Positions 1 through 13,300 of a stretch of 64,000 nt of DNA are shown here, piece after piece (the first letter of the stretch is position 1; each line of letters begins with the position of its first letter). The DNA is from Scatophagus argus (Eukaryota > Chordata > Actinopteri > Scatophagidae): positions 6,770,556 to 6,834,555 of the forward strand of contig NC_058513.1 in assembly GCF_020382885.2 (NCBI RefSeq). The letters are read 5' to 3'. Below the pieces are notes generated by a model that saw only the letters and a program-made list of their open reading frames with translations, searched no databases and was not told the origin of the DNA. The position numbers and the translations under genes were made by a program.

Positions 1-94
1 AATTCATTGTTTGATGAGAGCAGTAGAGGAAATACCATGACAGTGAAAAGAAAGAAAGTCAGCAACAGACGATCTGGAAAAGAGCACATCAAGG

Positions 95-96
<2 letters not shown>

Positions 97-132
<36 letters not shown>
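97..132. repeat. (CA)n microsatellite
   Basis: Uninterrupted CA dinucleotide run of about 36 bases, likely length-polymorphic. No nearby gene. Confidence 0.95.
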
Positions 133-134
<2 letters not shown>

Positions 135-1990
135 TCAAGTTTTAGTCCAGAAATACGACTGTGAGAAACTCTTGTCAAGCTAATAAGAAAAAAAATGAGA
201 GAGATATCACAGATTGCAACTTGAATGCATTTTGCAGCACGCGGGCCGACTGAAAACAAGTCTGTGAAGTCAAGTCGAGTGAGCAGCCTGTTGAATTGTC
301 AGAGTTCAGGCTGCAGAGCACAGGACCCAGAAGCAGCTGTGCGACGGAGGCCCGTCACACACACACGTCACACACGGACACAGCAGGCTAATGAACGCTG
401 ACTTAACTGTAGGGAGGAAGAAAAGTGAGCTGGCGAGGTGGGGGTCATTCAGGGTCAGGTTGACTGCAAAAGTCTCACATCAAGTCAACTCTTTTGTTTT
501 GAATTACATTTTGCAATTTTAATTACATTCAAAATAATTAATAATAAAATATTATATGTGAATAAAGTCCAACGATGACATGAATTATGCAACAACTGCT
601 GTTTTGTTTTGAGGTTTTCTCATTAGGCACTTTTTTGATCAAGCTGAATGTTTTTTCTTTTCTTTTCTGGTTGTGGTCTTTTAAATTCTGGTTGTGGTCA
701 ACCAGGTTGTGGTCATAGGGCTATCACTTATCAATATCGCAGTATCCATTCATCATATATGCCAAATAGTAAAGTTGTATTCTTTAAATGATTTTATTAT
801 TTAAACTATTATTGTAAAACTTCAGAAAAGTAGTTATTATTACTATTACAGAATAGTTGTTATTATTATTAAAGTAATTATCAATTCATTGTTAATAGTG
901 AATAATTAATAGCTGTAGTTCATTATCAAAAATAACTGCATATCTCCAGCAGGACAACTGGCCTCCCCTTAAGAATTTGCCTGTTTCACTAGATTGATGT
1001 GCACTTTAAAGGCCAAAGGTCACCCATAGATACCCACTGCAGGGTCAGCTTCACTAGATGTTAATGACCCTGCTCGAAGGAAACTTGTCGGCTATGGTTT
1101 CCACCTTTTTTTCTTAACTGAGCTTTGTTTTTTATAGAAAGATAATCTCTTCCTTGACATTATAATAAAGCATAATATATCCAGCTCTTTTAATCTGTTC
1201 ATCTGGCTGATTCTCCACTTTCTCTGTCTCCTTCTGTTCCCGAAATGTTAAATGACTGAACCTCCAAGCATGTTGGATCTGAAGCAACACAAAACCTCAT
1301 TGAACTGGCTCTGCTGAACATATGGTGGAATCAATGAGAGGCTCCATTCATTAAGCAAACTGTCATCAGGAGGCCGTTCAAATGGAAAATATATATAAAT
1401 ATATATATACTTGCACGTAACACAGGAATGTGGATTTATTCCCAGTGATTTGTAATTAACGTATGGTACGTGTCTTTGTTCTTCCCTTGATCTGCTAATT
1501 AGAGAGGAAACTCTGGTGCAAATCCTCTCTGCTTCGCTGGAAGAATGCTGCTCTTGCAGCCAAAACCAAGTGTTTTCTTCTAATTTGAAGCTTGCCTGTC
1601 AAAGTAGAGAGGGCCTCATATTAAACCAATCACAGGCTGTATGATCTGGCATCCATTCAGATAATTACGATAAACAGACAACAGCAGGACTGAGAGTTTG
1701 AAGGACACCTTTTTGATGTTCAAGGCTTTGATTCCAGTTCCCTTTTGAGCTAACCAAGTTCTTGTTAGCGTGGTATGAGTGAGATTCAGCAGGCCTCTAA
1801 CACTGAACAACTGGCCTCTGGTTCAGTTTTGATACTGCCAGTGCCGTCCCTCCGGGGGTGTGTTGAAAAGCTTCTGAAAAGGAAAAAATGAAAAAATGAG
1901 CACAAATAAGATCAAGAACAAATGTTCTAACATGAAACAACACAAAGCATAATTGTCTATGGTTAGCCAAGAGACCCTCAGCTTGTGACA

Positions 1991-2033
1991 GCCTTAGCGT
2001 GATAATTATCTGAGAACTTAATCACGCTAAGGC
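1991..2033. repeat. Perfect 13-bp inverted repeat
   Basis: GCCTTAGCGTGAT at 1991-2003 is exactly complementary to ATCACGCTAAGGC at 2021-2033, with a 17-base spacer. It could fold as a hairpin. No function is indicated by its surroundings. Confidence 0.85.
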
Positions 2034-3150
2034 CAGTCCTGAACACTCAATACTATATTACAAGAACGATACCTTAGTTTCTAAAAGCAACACATAAATA
2101 TAAGCTCTAGGTGGCTAGTGTTTAGCACTGAAAATCAAGAAAGCTTCAGTAAACAAGGTGCTGTACATGTTAATAAAGGATCTTTGTGGTGAGGCTGACA
2201 GAGTTAAGGTGTCAGACTCAGATATGACTGGCTGACAGCACACTCTCCCTTTTCCTCACACTTCCATGCTTTAAGGTCAAAGGGCAACAGATGACTCCTC
2301 TATCAAATGACCACCAGGACACACCCAGACCACAAAGAAATCACTCTGGCAGGCTGTTGTTTCATTAAATCTATACAGCCTGATAGATTATTTTGCGTTT
2401 GATTGAAATCCCACCACAGTCATGCTCAACCACACTCAGGCAAAACATATGGGGTCATACATAATGATGTCACCGGAAAAGGTTTTGCCCTGAGCAATTT
2501 CCTCAATAATGACTAATTTAGCTCTGTCATTCACAGCAAATGAGTCTCTTACAGGGGATGGTAACAGATTGTAATTACTTTCCCCTCATCCTTCTGAGAA
2601 CAACCCACTGTATATGCAGGTCACCATAGGTGACCCTGGTGGTGGAATGCACTTTGAACTCTGACCTGAGGACAGGCCAGAGGGCTGATCCTGACCTCCA
2701 CAGAGAAGAGCAAGTTGTGGAGTGGAGCGGTGACCAGTGACCAGTTGCTCAAGTCACTTCAGGAGTGAAAGGAGATGCTGTTTGGTTCATTAAAGGGGAA
2801 TGTGGACAGTAGATAGAGACTGTTTATCTGTGGGAACAAAGCAGACTTGTTTTTGGTATTTTAGTGCTTGTTTGGTGAGTTTTAAGACTGCAGCGGACAG
2901 GATTTTGTCCAACTGGAGCATGAAATACTACAAAATTACTGAAGTTTGAGATGCAAAAAAACAGCATTCTTATTTCTCTTTGCCATAATCATTTACCAGA
3001 TTTGATGTATGTTTATTATCATGTCAGTTGGTTTGTCCACCACTTTGGTCCCAACTGCAATACTTAAAAAACTAAAATAAAACTATTTGGTGGATTTTCC
3101 TGTTTATTGTTGATTTGCTGATTTTTCATTTAGCACCATGTGCTAACCTA

Positions 3151-3843
3151 AGATGGTAAACATCAATCTATCCATCCATTTTCTATACCGCTTATCCGTG
3201 AGGGTTGCGTGGGGCCTGGATCCTATCCCAGCTGACTACAGGGGAGAGGCGGGGTACACCCTGGACTGGTCGCCAGTCAATCGCAGGGCCGACATACAAA
3301 GACAGACAACCACACACTCTCACACTCACACCTAGGAGCAATGTAGAGTAGCCAATTAACCTAATGTGCATGTTTTTGGTATTGTGGGAGGAAGCCGGAG
3401 TACAAGGATTCAAGGATTCAAGGAACTTGTATTGTCATTCCAGCTCACATTTACATATTTATGGTGCGAAATTAGGACTCAGGTCCTGGGAGCAATAATT
3501 AAAATATAAATAAATGAAATGAAAAGTTGAATAAAATACAAATATAAGCTAAATAAAAATAGAATATATAAGCTAAATACAAATAGAACATAAAACTAAA
3601 CATTTAAATAAGGAAGCCAGTTTTATGTGCAGCATAAATATACATGTGCAAGTATGTGCAAGATGAGGTAGTCCAGGAAGGTAGTCTGTTTTCTCCGTAC
3701 CCCGAGAAAACCCACGCAGGCATGGGGACAACATGCAAACTCCACATAAAAGGGCCCAGACTGGGGTTCAAACCTGGAACCCTCTTGCTATGAGGTGACA
3801 GTGCTAACCACTGCACCATCATGCTGCCCTAGATGGTGAACAT
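3151..3843 (-). mobile_element. tRNA-headed SINE with target-site duplications, interrupted by a nested insertion
   Basis: Read on the minus strand, it starts near 3830 with a tRNA-like head: an A-box-like TGGTGCAGTGG, then a B-box-like GGTTTGAACC. It continues through the widespread teleost body and ends in a GGAT-type tail near 3165. Flanking 13-mers agatggtaaacat (3151-3163) and agatggtgaacat (3831-3843) differ at one base and look like a target-site duplication, which argues for retroposition. The body is split by a second element at 3404-3696. Confidence 0.8.
3404..3696 (-). mobile_element. Insertion nested in the SINE, probable LINE/SINE 3' end
   Basis: The SINE sequence breaks after GTAC at 3400-3403 and resumes at GTAC 3697-3700, so a 4-bp duplication flanks about 293 bp of foreign sequence. 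Its left edge carries tandem AAGGATTC-like octamers, as expected of a non-LTR tail read in reverse. The rest is AT-rich and non-coding. The family is not certain. Confidence 0.6.
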
Positions 3844-5063
3844 GGTAAATTTATTTACTTTGTTAATCCCAAAGTGGGAAGTTCTGCGTTTAACCCATCA
3901 CTGATTGTAACACACACACACATGCAACATGCAACAAGTGTCCACTAGTCAGGTTGGCAGACTGGCAAGCAGCCATTCAGCCATTCCTCTCCCACCCAAG
4001 TGAGGACACTTGACCTCCTCAATAAGGGTCACCAGTCACTTTCATTAGGGGTGTAACGATCTGAAGGGGTGACATTCACTCATCCATTTCACTATCCGGG
4101 TTTGGTCTAATCCATGCGTGTTTGGATCCTATGCACCCTCAGTAGAGCCAGACGCTCACATGGACCATTGACAGGAAGGTCATTGTGTGAGCAAAAGAGA
4201 AATGTATCAGGAATAGAGCCAGGGTTTTTTTGGATAAAGGCCTGTTTCTGCAGACCTGCAGCTGAACCATCTTGTTTGCATATCAATACCTTCAGGCCTG
4301 AATAACTTCAGTCAGCTGATGAATGAGAGATTTGCTGCTATCTCAAGTCCCAGGGCTCTTTGGTGCAGAGAAAGGAAACTTTTCACCAGCGGGAAATTCG
4401 ACGACATAGCCGGCTGGTTCCCTTTACACACTCCTCACCCATGAATGGGACCGTGTGACCTGAGTATATTCTATAACCGGTGGGTATGCAGGGTGGAAAA
4501 TGAACACCATCCACCTGTCAAACGCCAGCATGTTTTAGCAAAAAACTTCCTGAGCTTACTGATCATCTAAATCATCATCTCTGTTTTGAAAATATACTTG
4601 GTGGCTGTGAAATTGGCTGCTGAGCTTTGAAATAAAAAAGGTAACTTCTTTGAACTGCAGCTTAATGATATTTTTAGGTTTATAATCCTGTTGTCAATTT
4701 TTGTACTTTGAACATGCAATAAAGTTCTTGAGCAAGAACCAGTTTTAAATATGTCACTAATATATTATGACTTTTCCAGTTGGTATAAAGAAGCTGTTAG
4801 CAAAGAGTTATGCTAATTTACAGAACATTAGAATTCACTTGGACTTTCTGTACACCTGACAAATAGCAATCTTTTTGGTCCCCGTTACATTAAAAATCTG
4901 GAAGTATCTAACTGTTTATCTGCTAAATGTTCCATTACATCCTAATTTGTCTGTGTGCTATTTGTTGCTGGACAGGTATGGTGTACAGTGCTTTGTTTTA
5001 CTGTCTTTTCAATGCAGTTTTAAAGTTTTTCTTACTGTCTTATTTTTACTTTTTTTCTATGTC

Positions 5064-5134
5064 CCTGTAAAGCACTTTGGATTGCCTGGTGTCTGAATGG
5101 TGCTATATAAACAAACTTGTCTTTTCTTGCCTTA
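5064..5134 (+). mobile_element. LINE 3' tail remnant (L2/Rex-like)
   Basis: Contains the 'ctgtaaagcactttgg...ctatataaacaaactt' signature seen at the 3' ends of many teleost L2-like non-LTR elements and the SINEs that borrow their tail. No coding part is recognisable upstream. Confidence 0.6.
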
Positions 5135-6552
5135 GAGTTGTTTCATCAGAATCATTTCACTGTACTTTGTTCAAGGCAGCTTCCAGCTGCAGACAAAGAG
5201 AGCAGTAAATCAGTAAAGCATAATAGTATGGATGAGGCAAACCAAAGCAGCGAGCTGAAAGTTGCCATAAAGCTGCAAAGTGCTAAGGGAACTGTTCAGT
5301 GCAGGGTGATAATTCTCTTTGAGTTTTTGACTATGAGACCCCTTTGACATTCCATGCAGTCATTTGATCCATGGTGATTAGTGCAGTTTTAAGTGTACCT
5401 ACTATTGTCATTTTCCATTGTGATTCCAAATTGCCCACCTCTGCTGAATTGCCCTACTTTATGACTGCTTGTGTATCTAGTCAGATGATAACCTGGAAAC
5501 TGGATCAAAGAAGGGTTTTCCATGGTTGATCTTTGTTAACTTGTGCCCTCATAAGCAAGTGGGCATTTAAAGAGTCCTCCCTTTGTTGTCACACGTCACA
5601 TGTGATCACGGTGAGCAAAATAGGCAACACCTTTTAATACTGGGCCACCAGATTGTGGAACAAACAGTCCAGAGTTGTGCCAGCACAGCTCGCCTTTTCA
5701 TAGCTCCTTATGGTCTGGCTTGGTAAATCCCCCTCCCCCATAATGGAAAACCCTACAACTTAAATCACTACTGATTTATAATGAGATGAAATAAGAAAGT
5801 AGACACATGGAACAGAAACCACTGTAGTGACTGTACAGTCCTGGAAAGATTGAAACCATACGCTGGTCTACCGTCCATGCATGCACCCTTGTGTATGTGT
5901 GTTTAGGGCCTGCATCGATTACAGATGTATGGAAGATATATCAGGTGTTAAATAATATTTTACAAATGTATGGAGGCGACCTATGCTCGACCCCTGAGTT
6001 AAATCAAAGTGACGGTGGGACATGGTACGTATAAGCACATATCCCCACTGCCAATAAACTAAACAGGCAGTTATTGATCCTCACCATCTCCCTTCAGTGG
6101 AGGTCCCAGAGGTTGGGAATGCAATATTAATGGATCAGGGGGGAGTTCTTGTATGCCTCTGTGTGTTTTTATTTGTGTGTGAGTGTGTGCATGTGTGTGA
6201 GAGCATACATCCATGCTCATAGCTCATGCAGGGCGACTCCATTAACCAGCGTGGTGGTGGCAGTCAGCAGTTTATGGTGACCAGGCTCACAGGTCAAGGG
6301 GGAGCGAAGAGGTCAAAGATTGCCATCCCCAGAAGGTCTCCAATCACCCCGGTGAATTGATTGCTTACACATCAGAAAAGCCACTGTCCTGAGTTAACTT
6401 CAAATTTAGCCCTGGATGCCTGCAGTCACATGACTCCCCTCCTATACCTCCAACCCCATCACCCACTCCCACCACCAACTTCATTCCATCTCTGCACACT
6501 TCAACTTGGAAGTGTTTGCCAAAAACTGACTGACACTCACTTATGCTAAAAG

Positions 6553-7130
6553 GAATGGCCTGACATTTCAGAAAATATAATCATTTGCTTTGTCGATAGC
6601 AGGAGTAGAAGACTGAAACTACTTTCAAATCTGAATGTTCAGCCAGTTAGCTTAGATCAGGATAAAGATGAGAAACAAAGGGAATGTTAGTTCTCAGCTC
6701 TGTCTGAAAGTAACAAAATGTGGGCTGAACATGCTATTCAGTGAGGTACTCCTAAGCTGATTTTGTTACTTTTGGACAGAGCCAAGTTTGCTTGCCCACC
6801 CAGCTATCAGTCTTTACTCATCTAACTGGCTGTAGCTTCATATTTAGCACACAAGAGTCGGAATAAGTGTGTTTCCCGGGATATCAAACTATTCCTTTGA
6901 CCGGGATGGCTTGTTTTGCTCTTAATTATCCAACATAGCTTTGCAACCTGGGCCAGTTCTGTGACTCTGTAGAGTGACTGAGATTATGTATAAAGTACAG
7001 AGAAATGTTTTAAAAAAATTATAATCACTCTGACTCTTGCTGATAAATGGATTTTGTTACCTTTGCACAGAGCCAGCTAGTCTTTATGCTAAGCTAACTA
7101 GCTGCTGGCTGTAGCTAACTTGAAAAATAT
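6553..7130. repeat. Compound teleost non-autonomous repeat, pieces in both orientations
   Basis: Three related pieces share words such as 'agctaactagctgctggctgtagc', 'cagagcca', 'gttacttttggacagagcc' and 'aactattccttt' or their complements. The first piece (about 6570-6720) runs opposite to the two that follow (about 6770-6900 and 7056-7130). The same family recurs near 15.7-16.1 kb and 32.7-32.9 kb. It is non-coding and old, judging by the divergence between pieces. Confidence 0.55.
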
Positions 7131-8014
7131 GTATTCATTAACATGACTGATTGATTGAGCCCATCTTAAAGTTATTTAAGCATGCTGATTGTGAGTGTAG
7201 CAATTGATTTTATGAATACAGGTTAAAGATTAATGTAACAATCCCCAGCATTTTCATACACTGTAAATAAATGTCAGCTTCATAGCAAGCAATTCCTTAA
7301 AATCACACAACAGTGATTAATTGTGTTTTCTTTTCAACCAGGGTCTTGTAGGTTGCTGCCAGGAGAAAAAAATCATCTGCTAAACAGATGTCTTTTATTC
7401 CAGTCAGCAGCAATATTGGTTTATATGGAATGAATACAAAGAAGATGAAGTGAGTTCACTGCAGAAATTTGCTCAAACTCATGTTTCAGAATAAAAGTTT
7501 TAGTCAGAATTTTCAGCAGAATTTCAAATACAAAAGTCTCAAAGAAAACATCTCAACAATAGTTTGTCATCTTATAAATTAGGCTTTTAGAAATATACAG
7601 TTGCATGTAAGTACTGATTGTGGAGGTGAGGCGATTAAATGAAGCTGAAACAATCACAGATACGGGTATTGTCTCTGGAGAACATTTTACACAAGCATTA
7701 TACTGACCACTTAAATAACATCAAATTTACAATGTACTGGGTTTTATATTTCTGGTTCTTTTTTGCATCAGTATTAGGTACCTTCCTGCTTTTGCTACTT
7801 CTTTATTTTTTTTTTTTTGTTTTTATAAAATTACAAGACAGTCCAGACGAAGGAGTTTGCATTGAAAGAACTGAAGGAAAAGGAACTTTTCTGAACATAT
7901 CTGCATACACTGTTTAAACTTAAATTTTCCCAGAGGTGAACACTGAACAATGCTGATGCTGGGATTCAGGCAACCCTGGATGATTACTTTATGCTTCAAC
8001 AATACACATTTACA

Positions 8015-8020
8015 TTTATT
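8015..8020 (-). promoter_or_regulatory. Candidate poly(A) signal of hs3st6
   Basis: AATAAA on the minus strand, about 660 bases after the hs3st6 stop codon. It is the first canonical hexamer I found downstream of the gene. The true cleavage site is not visible from sequence. Confidence 0.3.
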
Positions 8021-8678
8021 TTGGCTGTTCATTGTGCATAATTCAGAATGTTTCTTTACTCTTTGTCTGTCTTTCTTTTTTTTTCTTTTTTTTTATACAA
8101 AGCGTCTGTGTCTCAAGACTCCAATATGTCATTTGGCATATCTTTTCCCGGCTTATCTTGTCAAGGCTTGTTACTCATTTGCTATTTGGTTTAACTTTAG
8201 GCATATCTCTTTGCAGTGTTGGCATTTCTCTGCTGTAATTTTCAATTTAGAGGTTGTGTTGTTGAGTGTATTAAACAGCAGTGAGATCTGAGCATACCTC
8301 TAGCACTCAAGTTGCCAAGTGCTAAGAGTTCTAATTTAAAGCAAATAAGCATTATGCTTCAATGTGGCTTGCTCTAGTTACACTGCAGTGGCACTAGCCA
8401 CAACCAGGGCTTCTCCCAAGCTTTTTTTTAGCATTGCTTGCTGAAAGGGCTCAGGGGAGCGCTCACAAACTTTGTTAGCATGGCTGTTATAAATCTGGAG
8501 GAAGACAGGAGTTTTCATGATCAGTTTTCATAGCTTAGGAAATGAAAGAAAGGCATACTTTGCACAGTAGGAGCTTTGGTAACACACAATGCTTTCAAGG
8601 TATCCCTCCTGTCGGTTTTGGCAGTTGGCTTCAGAAGAACACTACTAAAAGTTTTTAAGAGATTTGGTGAGTAGCTGT

Positions 8679-9297
8679 TCAGTCCCAGCCAAAATTGTGG
8701 CCAGTCATTTGGTAAAACTTGAGATTGAAGGGTCTGTAGAAGTCTCTGAGCCTAAGCAGGACCTCAGAGGGGATCTGGGGATGGGGCCTGCCCTTTGACT
8801 TCCCCAGGCAGCGCGGCCTGCTGCTCCCCTCTGGCTTCTTTAGGCAGGGGAAGCCTTTGGTCTGGTTGAAATAGAAGTGCTTGTCTGTCACCACACGTTT
8901 GAGTCCCAGGAAGTCCTGGACCCGGCCCATCTCGCCCGCTGGATCCGTCACAAGTCGTTCACCGCTAACAAACAGGAGGCGTGAGAGCGGGAAGAAGCGC
9001 AGCCAGTTCTCTAGGTGCTTGGCATAGATGCCAATGCGGACGGCGCTCCAAGATGTGTCGATGAGACCTGTGGTGGCATTGCGGAAGGCCAGGTTCTGGA
9101 AGGATGGGAGCCCGGGAGATTTGGTCAGAGTCTGGGTATAATCAGAAACAGCCCGGGTCACAGGGTCACGGACCACCACGATGAGCTTGGTGTGACGGCT
9201 CATTGAGAAGACACGGCGAGGAGCTTCTTTGGTGATAAAGTAACTGGGAGTTTTCTCCATGGTGATCTGACCCTCCAGAGTACGAGGCATCAGGTTC
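8679..9297 (-). CDS. hs3st6: Heparan sulfate glucosamine 3-O-sulfotransferase, exon 2 (C-terminal catalytic part)
   Basis: Second coding exon, residues 160 (split codon) to 365, followed by TGA at 8679-8681. A clean acceptor (tgcag) at 9298 restores the frame from exon 1 through the split Arg codon. Visible family features: VVVRDPVTR with Arg203 and Ser211, which contact the 3'-phosphate of the sulfate donor PAPS in relatives; the FVSGERL segment; a Cys311-Cys323 pair spaced like the family disulfide; and the C-terminal [12 protein letters not shown]. The enzyme is known to transfer sulfate to the 3-OH of glucosamine in heparan sulfate, in the Golgi. The C-terminus separates it from HS3ST1, 2, 4 and 5. 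GLPSF, SAVRIG and KGRPHP lean towards HS3ST6 rather than HS3ST3A/B, as does linkage to msrb1. A teleost 'hs3st3-like' (hs3st3l) label may be the same gene. Confidence 0.93.
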
Positions 9298-10217
9298 CTG
9301 CATGAAAGAGAAAATGAAAGACAAACAGACAGAGACTATTAATAAAACTGTGCTCTAAACATCTCACGAGTATCGAGAACATCTATATATTAGGAAAAAT
9401 GAAGACATTCCCTTGCTTTTCTCATAATTCTCCTAACATTCCTTTGATGATTCCTTATTTGCCTTCAAGGTTTTTTGATTTTGCTTTGTAATTAGTGGGC
9501 TAAATCCACGATTAGAGCGAGATAAACATGATATTAGCTGCTGGCATTGATGTAGTGACCATGTCAGCACAGACTGGGACGGAGTCTCTGAGTGGCTACT
9601 GTAGGAAAACCGCATGGCTATATTAACCTCAGAAAAGTAATTTCCTCTCATCCGCTGCCTCCTCCTAAACAGGCTCATAACAGCCTGGACTCTCCCTCTG
9701 CTGCTGTCCCAAAGGACTGGAATAATAGGCACATTACTGTCATACCAGTGGTATTTGTAGTTTTACAGCAGGGTTGGAAAGGTTACTGTGAATGTGAATG
9801 TGACTATTTTTTTTTCATTTTTTTTCCTGTTTTATGTGTATTCCAAGCTAATGCTCATCAAATCACAACGTGGGACAAGTGACTTGAAAAATGTAATGAT
9901 TCACTCATTACCTTTTGTTCATGTTAAAACAGCAGGTAATAGCCTAGTAGCAGTTTAACAAACATTATTTTAGTTTTCATATAATTCATAATAAAAACAT
10001 TGTACTCCTCAAGATAATAGGCCTTTTTTTCCCCCCGTAAGCCATAACAGGGTAACTGGTCAAGCCAGCATGCATAGCACCAAAACCTTGGAAAGGAAGA
10101 AGCTAAATGGAGTTCATCCATCATTAATTTTAATATTTACATTTCCTACAATAAAGTGTAAACGTCTTCTGTGAAAAAGGTCTATCTAGTGATATTTCGC
10201 TCAAGAGAAGTGAGACA

Positions 10218-10397
10218 GGGAAAGCAGCATAAGTAGTCAGGCAATCAGACAGGTTTTAAACAAATCTTTCAGACAGGCAAACGTAAGAAAGATGAAAACA
10301 GTTTTAACTTTGAATAAAACAATGAGTCAAGATAATCTGATGAAATATTTGACTTATTTATGACCTGTCTGATTGTCTGATTACTTGTTTTCTTCCC
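10218..10397. repeat. Long imperfect inverted repeat (MITE-like or hairpin)
   Basis: Arms 10218-10254 and 10363-10397 are reverse complements over about 35 bases with several mismatches. The inner core of about 20 bases (ACCTGTCTGATTG...) is nearly perfect. The spacer is about 108 bases and AT-rich. It lies in the hs3st6 intron. It may be a decayed miniature inverted-repeat element; no clear target duplication was found. Confidence 0.6.
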
Positions 10398-13300
10398 AGT
10401 CAGACTTTGGTGCCAGATGCATTAATGTTATCCCAGATCTCATGAATTAACTTGGTGAGTACAGTGTTATCATTACAGAAAATAAGGGGCCAAATAAGAC
10501 CCACTAACAATACGCTGAAATTATCTTTTAATTTATTGAATATTTTGTTAGTAATGCAAACAGTCAAAAGTCCAAAAGTATCTTGTAACAAACAGATTAG
10601 TCAAATATCGTCTTATGGTAACCATGTGTTTGCATTCAAACCTTGTTGTTGCCTTTGGCCCTCTGATTATAATTATCATCAGTGGTTGAGGTATTCTAGG
10701 CACACGTTAGCTTTTAGAGGACTGGGCTGACCTCTTCCTCGTGATCTTTATCCCTACTTAGATGACTCAGAGGCTGACAAGATGTAGTGGTACCTCAAAG
10801 TGTTCAACAAACCCTGACCAAAGTCTGCATTTGACTGAGAGTCCCTATAACATGCCAGAGCAGATTGTATATAAAACAAGGGAAATGGGAGGGAAAGGAA
10901 AACCTATTTGTCTCCTGTCCTTAATTTCATTCCAAAGCTACTGTAATGCTAAAATGGAATCTAACAACCTCCGTTATAAAAAAATATATTGCCAATTTTC
11001 CTCTCTAAAAAAGACAAAAAAGAAAAATACAGCCCCTTTTGTTCAGTTTAGAGGAGATTCAAATCTCAGGCTCAGTTTGTGTTATAGAAATCAAAGCAGT
11101 GAGGAATGCCAGTGTTGCAACTGTGAAAGATCCCTCAGCTAATTTCCATGCTTCCCTCCTCCCTTCACAGCAGGCATGTGGTGATGGTTGGGTCGGAGTC
11201 TTCGTGGTTGGTCTGTAAGCAAGGGGCTTATGGGACTCTGAGCTCTGGTGTGTGGTGATGGAGCCGACTCCATGTTCCTCTCTGATCCAACACACACAGT
11301 CAGCTCCAAGTCCGGCATGTCCCCTGGCATTAAGCAATGAGGGTAACACCAAACACACAACTTATGGTATTCATAAGAAACCTCTGACTTGTATTACAGG
11401 GCGGGGGCTAAACAAAACGGAGACAAATACAGCAAATACCAAAGGAAGAAAAGTTTACAAAAACAATACTGTTTCTATGGCTAGTCTCAACATTGGGATA
11501 TTACAATGAGCATTTGAGGCCAAAGCATAAGCTACACACTAACACTCTGTAGCCAAGTTCCTGAGACAGGCTTATTTCAGGTCACCACATGATGTGAGTG
11601 GCAGTACAGTAAGATCTCGATTCCAGAAAAAGTGAGCTAAATTTCTACTTTGGATCCAAGGAACAACTCTAGCTTTGAGAGGAAATTCCACCCTCGGATT
11701 AATGTCATCAATCTGTGAGGTTATTTTGTGGTAACGGCACGCCGTTTCAGTTCATCTACTTCTCATCAACCTACCTTGTTTACCTGTGTTTCCTACATTT
11801 CTGAACCCCTGAGGGAACATGCCTATGACAATTAAGTATTTCCAGGACAGAAAAAGGACAGCGATGCATCCTTTTGTCATCACATTTTTGGCCGCAGTGA
11901 ATCAATATAACTGTCAGTGGAGTGTATTTCTTCTATGATGAATTTCTCCTTGTATGACCCTTGAAAATTAGTGAAAACAGTGGCTGCAGACATAATCCTT
12001 CTGCTCTAAAGGGACTGAAACTTGATGGTTACTTCTGGTGTTTACTGTGAAACAATTTTCTTCTGTCAAACAAAGTTTGGGAAAACATAGACTAGCATCA
12101 GCTAATGTAATTTTAACCAAAGGAATACAGAGAAAAACATACTACCAAACAGTAAATATGACAGTTATTTTTAGTATTTTTATATTTTTCTGCGGCTGCA
12201 GGCAGCAACATCCAAAGCCCACAACCAGCTCTGAAAACAAAAACAGCTAAGGTGCCAGTGTGTTTGCACAGTTTGGTATTTTGTGAGTGTGTCTTCAGCA
12301 GACATCAGTCTAATGGAAGCCATAGTGTTCCATTTGAGGCTGAGTGGGGCTGTCATTGACATCATGTTTACATTTTGGACCACTAGCCTGTAATCACAGA
12401 AGAGCCTGGCTACAACAGAAAGCACAGGAGGAGGCCACACAGAGATGGAGTACAGGGTACAGGAGAGTGTGCAGAGAAACAATATGAGTAGAAGAGCAAA
12501 AGAAAAGAGCGGGTGAGAATAAATATTAAGGGTGCACGAGAGGTAAGAGCACACATGTAGAAACGAAAACAAACAAAAAAATCCTCTCATTAACCTGGAG
12601 CCACTGCTCAGAAGCGTCTAATCTCCCTTTTCTCATGAAGATAAAAACACAGCGTTTGTTCTTTTTATCTGATACCAGCTGCTGTTAGTGACGCCGCCAA
12701 TGAGAGTTTAGGGAAACCTGGTTGACCTGTTGTTTGTTTTCATCACACCTTCACCGTTAGCATCTGGAGCAGGAATGCAGTCGGGTTTGAAAGTACGCAG
12801 ATGTGAGTTTATCTGCACATTCAAAATGTGTCCAGACGCTCTCACACGCTCACATTTAGCTGTGCTCCGTGTGGGTGGGCTGCGCTTTATTGGAGCCTGT
12901 TTAAAGGACTGCAGGCTAATAGGCTACTGTTTAAGACTAGAATATGAGGGCACATGAGTGAGCTGTGCATGCGGACCTACGTCAAGCTCTCAGCAAAAGC
13001 AACAGGAGACAAGCCTGCTTGTGTCTGCTCCATGTGGAGGTAGCAGACAGATTATTTAAATACCATTTTCCATTTCTGCCCTACAAGCCAAGTTGAGGTA
13101 ACTACATATTTGGTCAAAAATGAGTTAACACCAGAATCTTTGACATTTTTACGAGATAAAAAATGATTATTCCAAAGAAATGTCACATTTCCATGAACAC
13201 GCTACGCAAAATTTGCAGCAAGTCTAACTACAAAATGGAGTTAGAATAAAACACGAGCCAAACCGCACTCTGCACTCTGGCTTGGTAAACTGGGCTTGTC

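Larger units (their letters stand above)
1..8014. other. Intergenic region with old repeat remnants, no gene seen
   Basis: No reading frame here resembles a known protein, and the frames are short and AT-driven. The region holds a CA microsatellite, a short perfect inverted repeat, a SINE with a nested insertion, a LINE 3' tail and a compound teleost repeat, each listed separately. Around 3850-3990 there is also a degraded stretch resembling the common teleost repeat that contains 'aacccatcac'. The remainder shows nothing I can identify. Confidence 0.6.

Noticed and set aside
12180-12590. 136-codon minus-strand open frame
   Set aside because: No motif or family match; it is hydrophobic and Cys/Ser-rich as expected from random AT-rich intron sequence.
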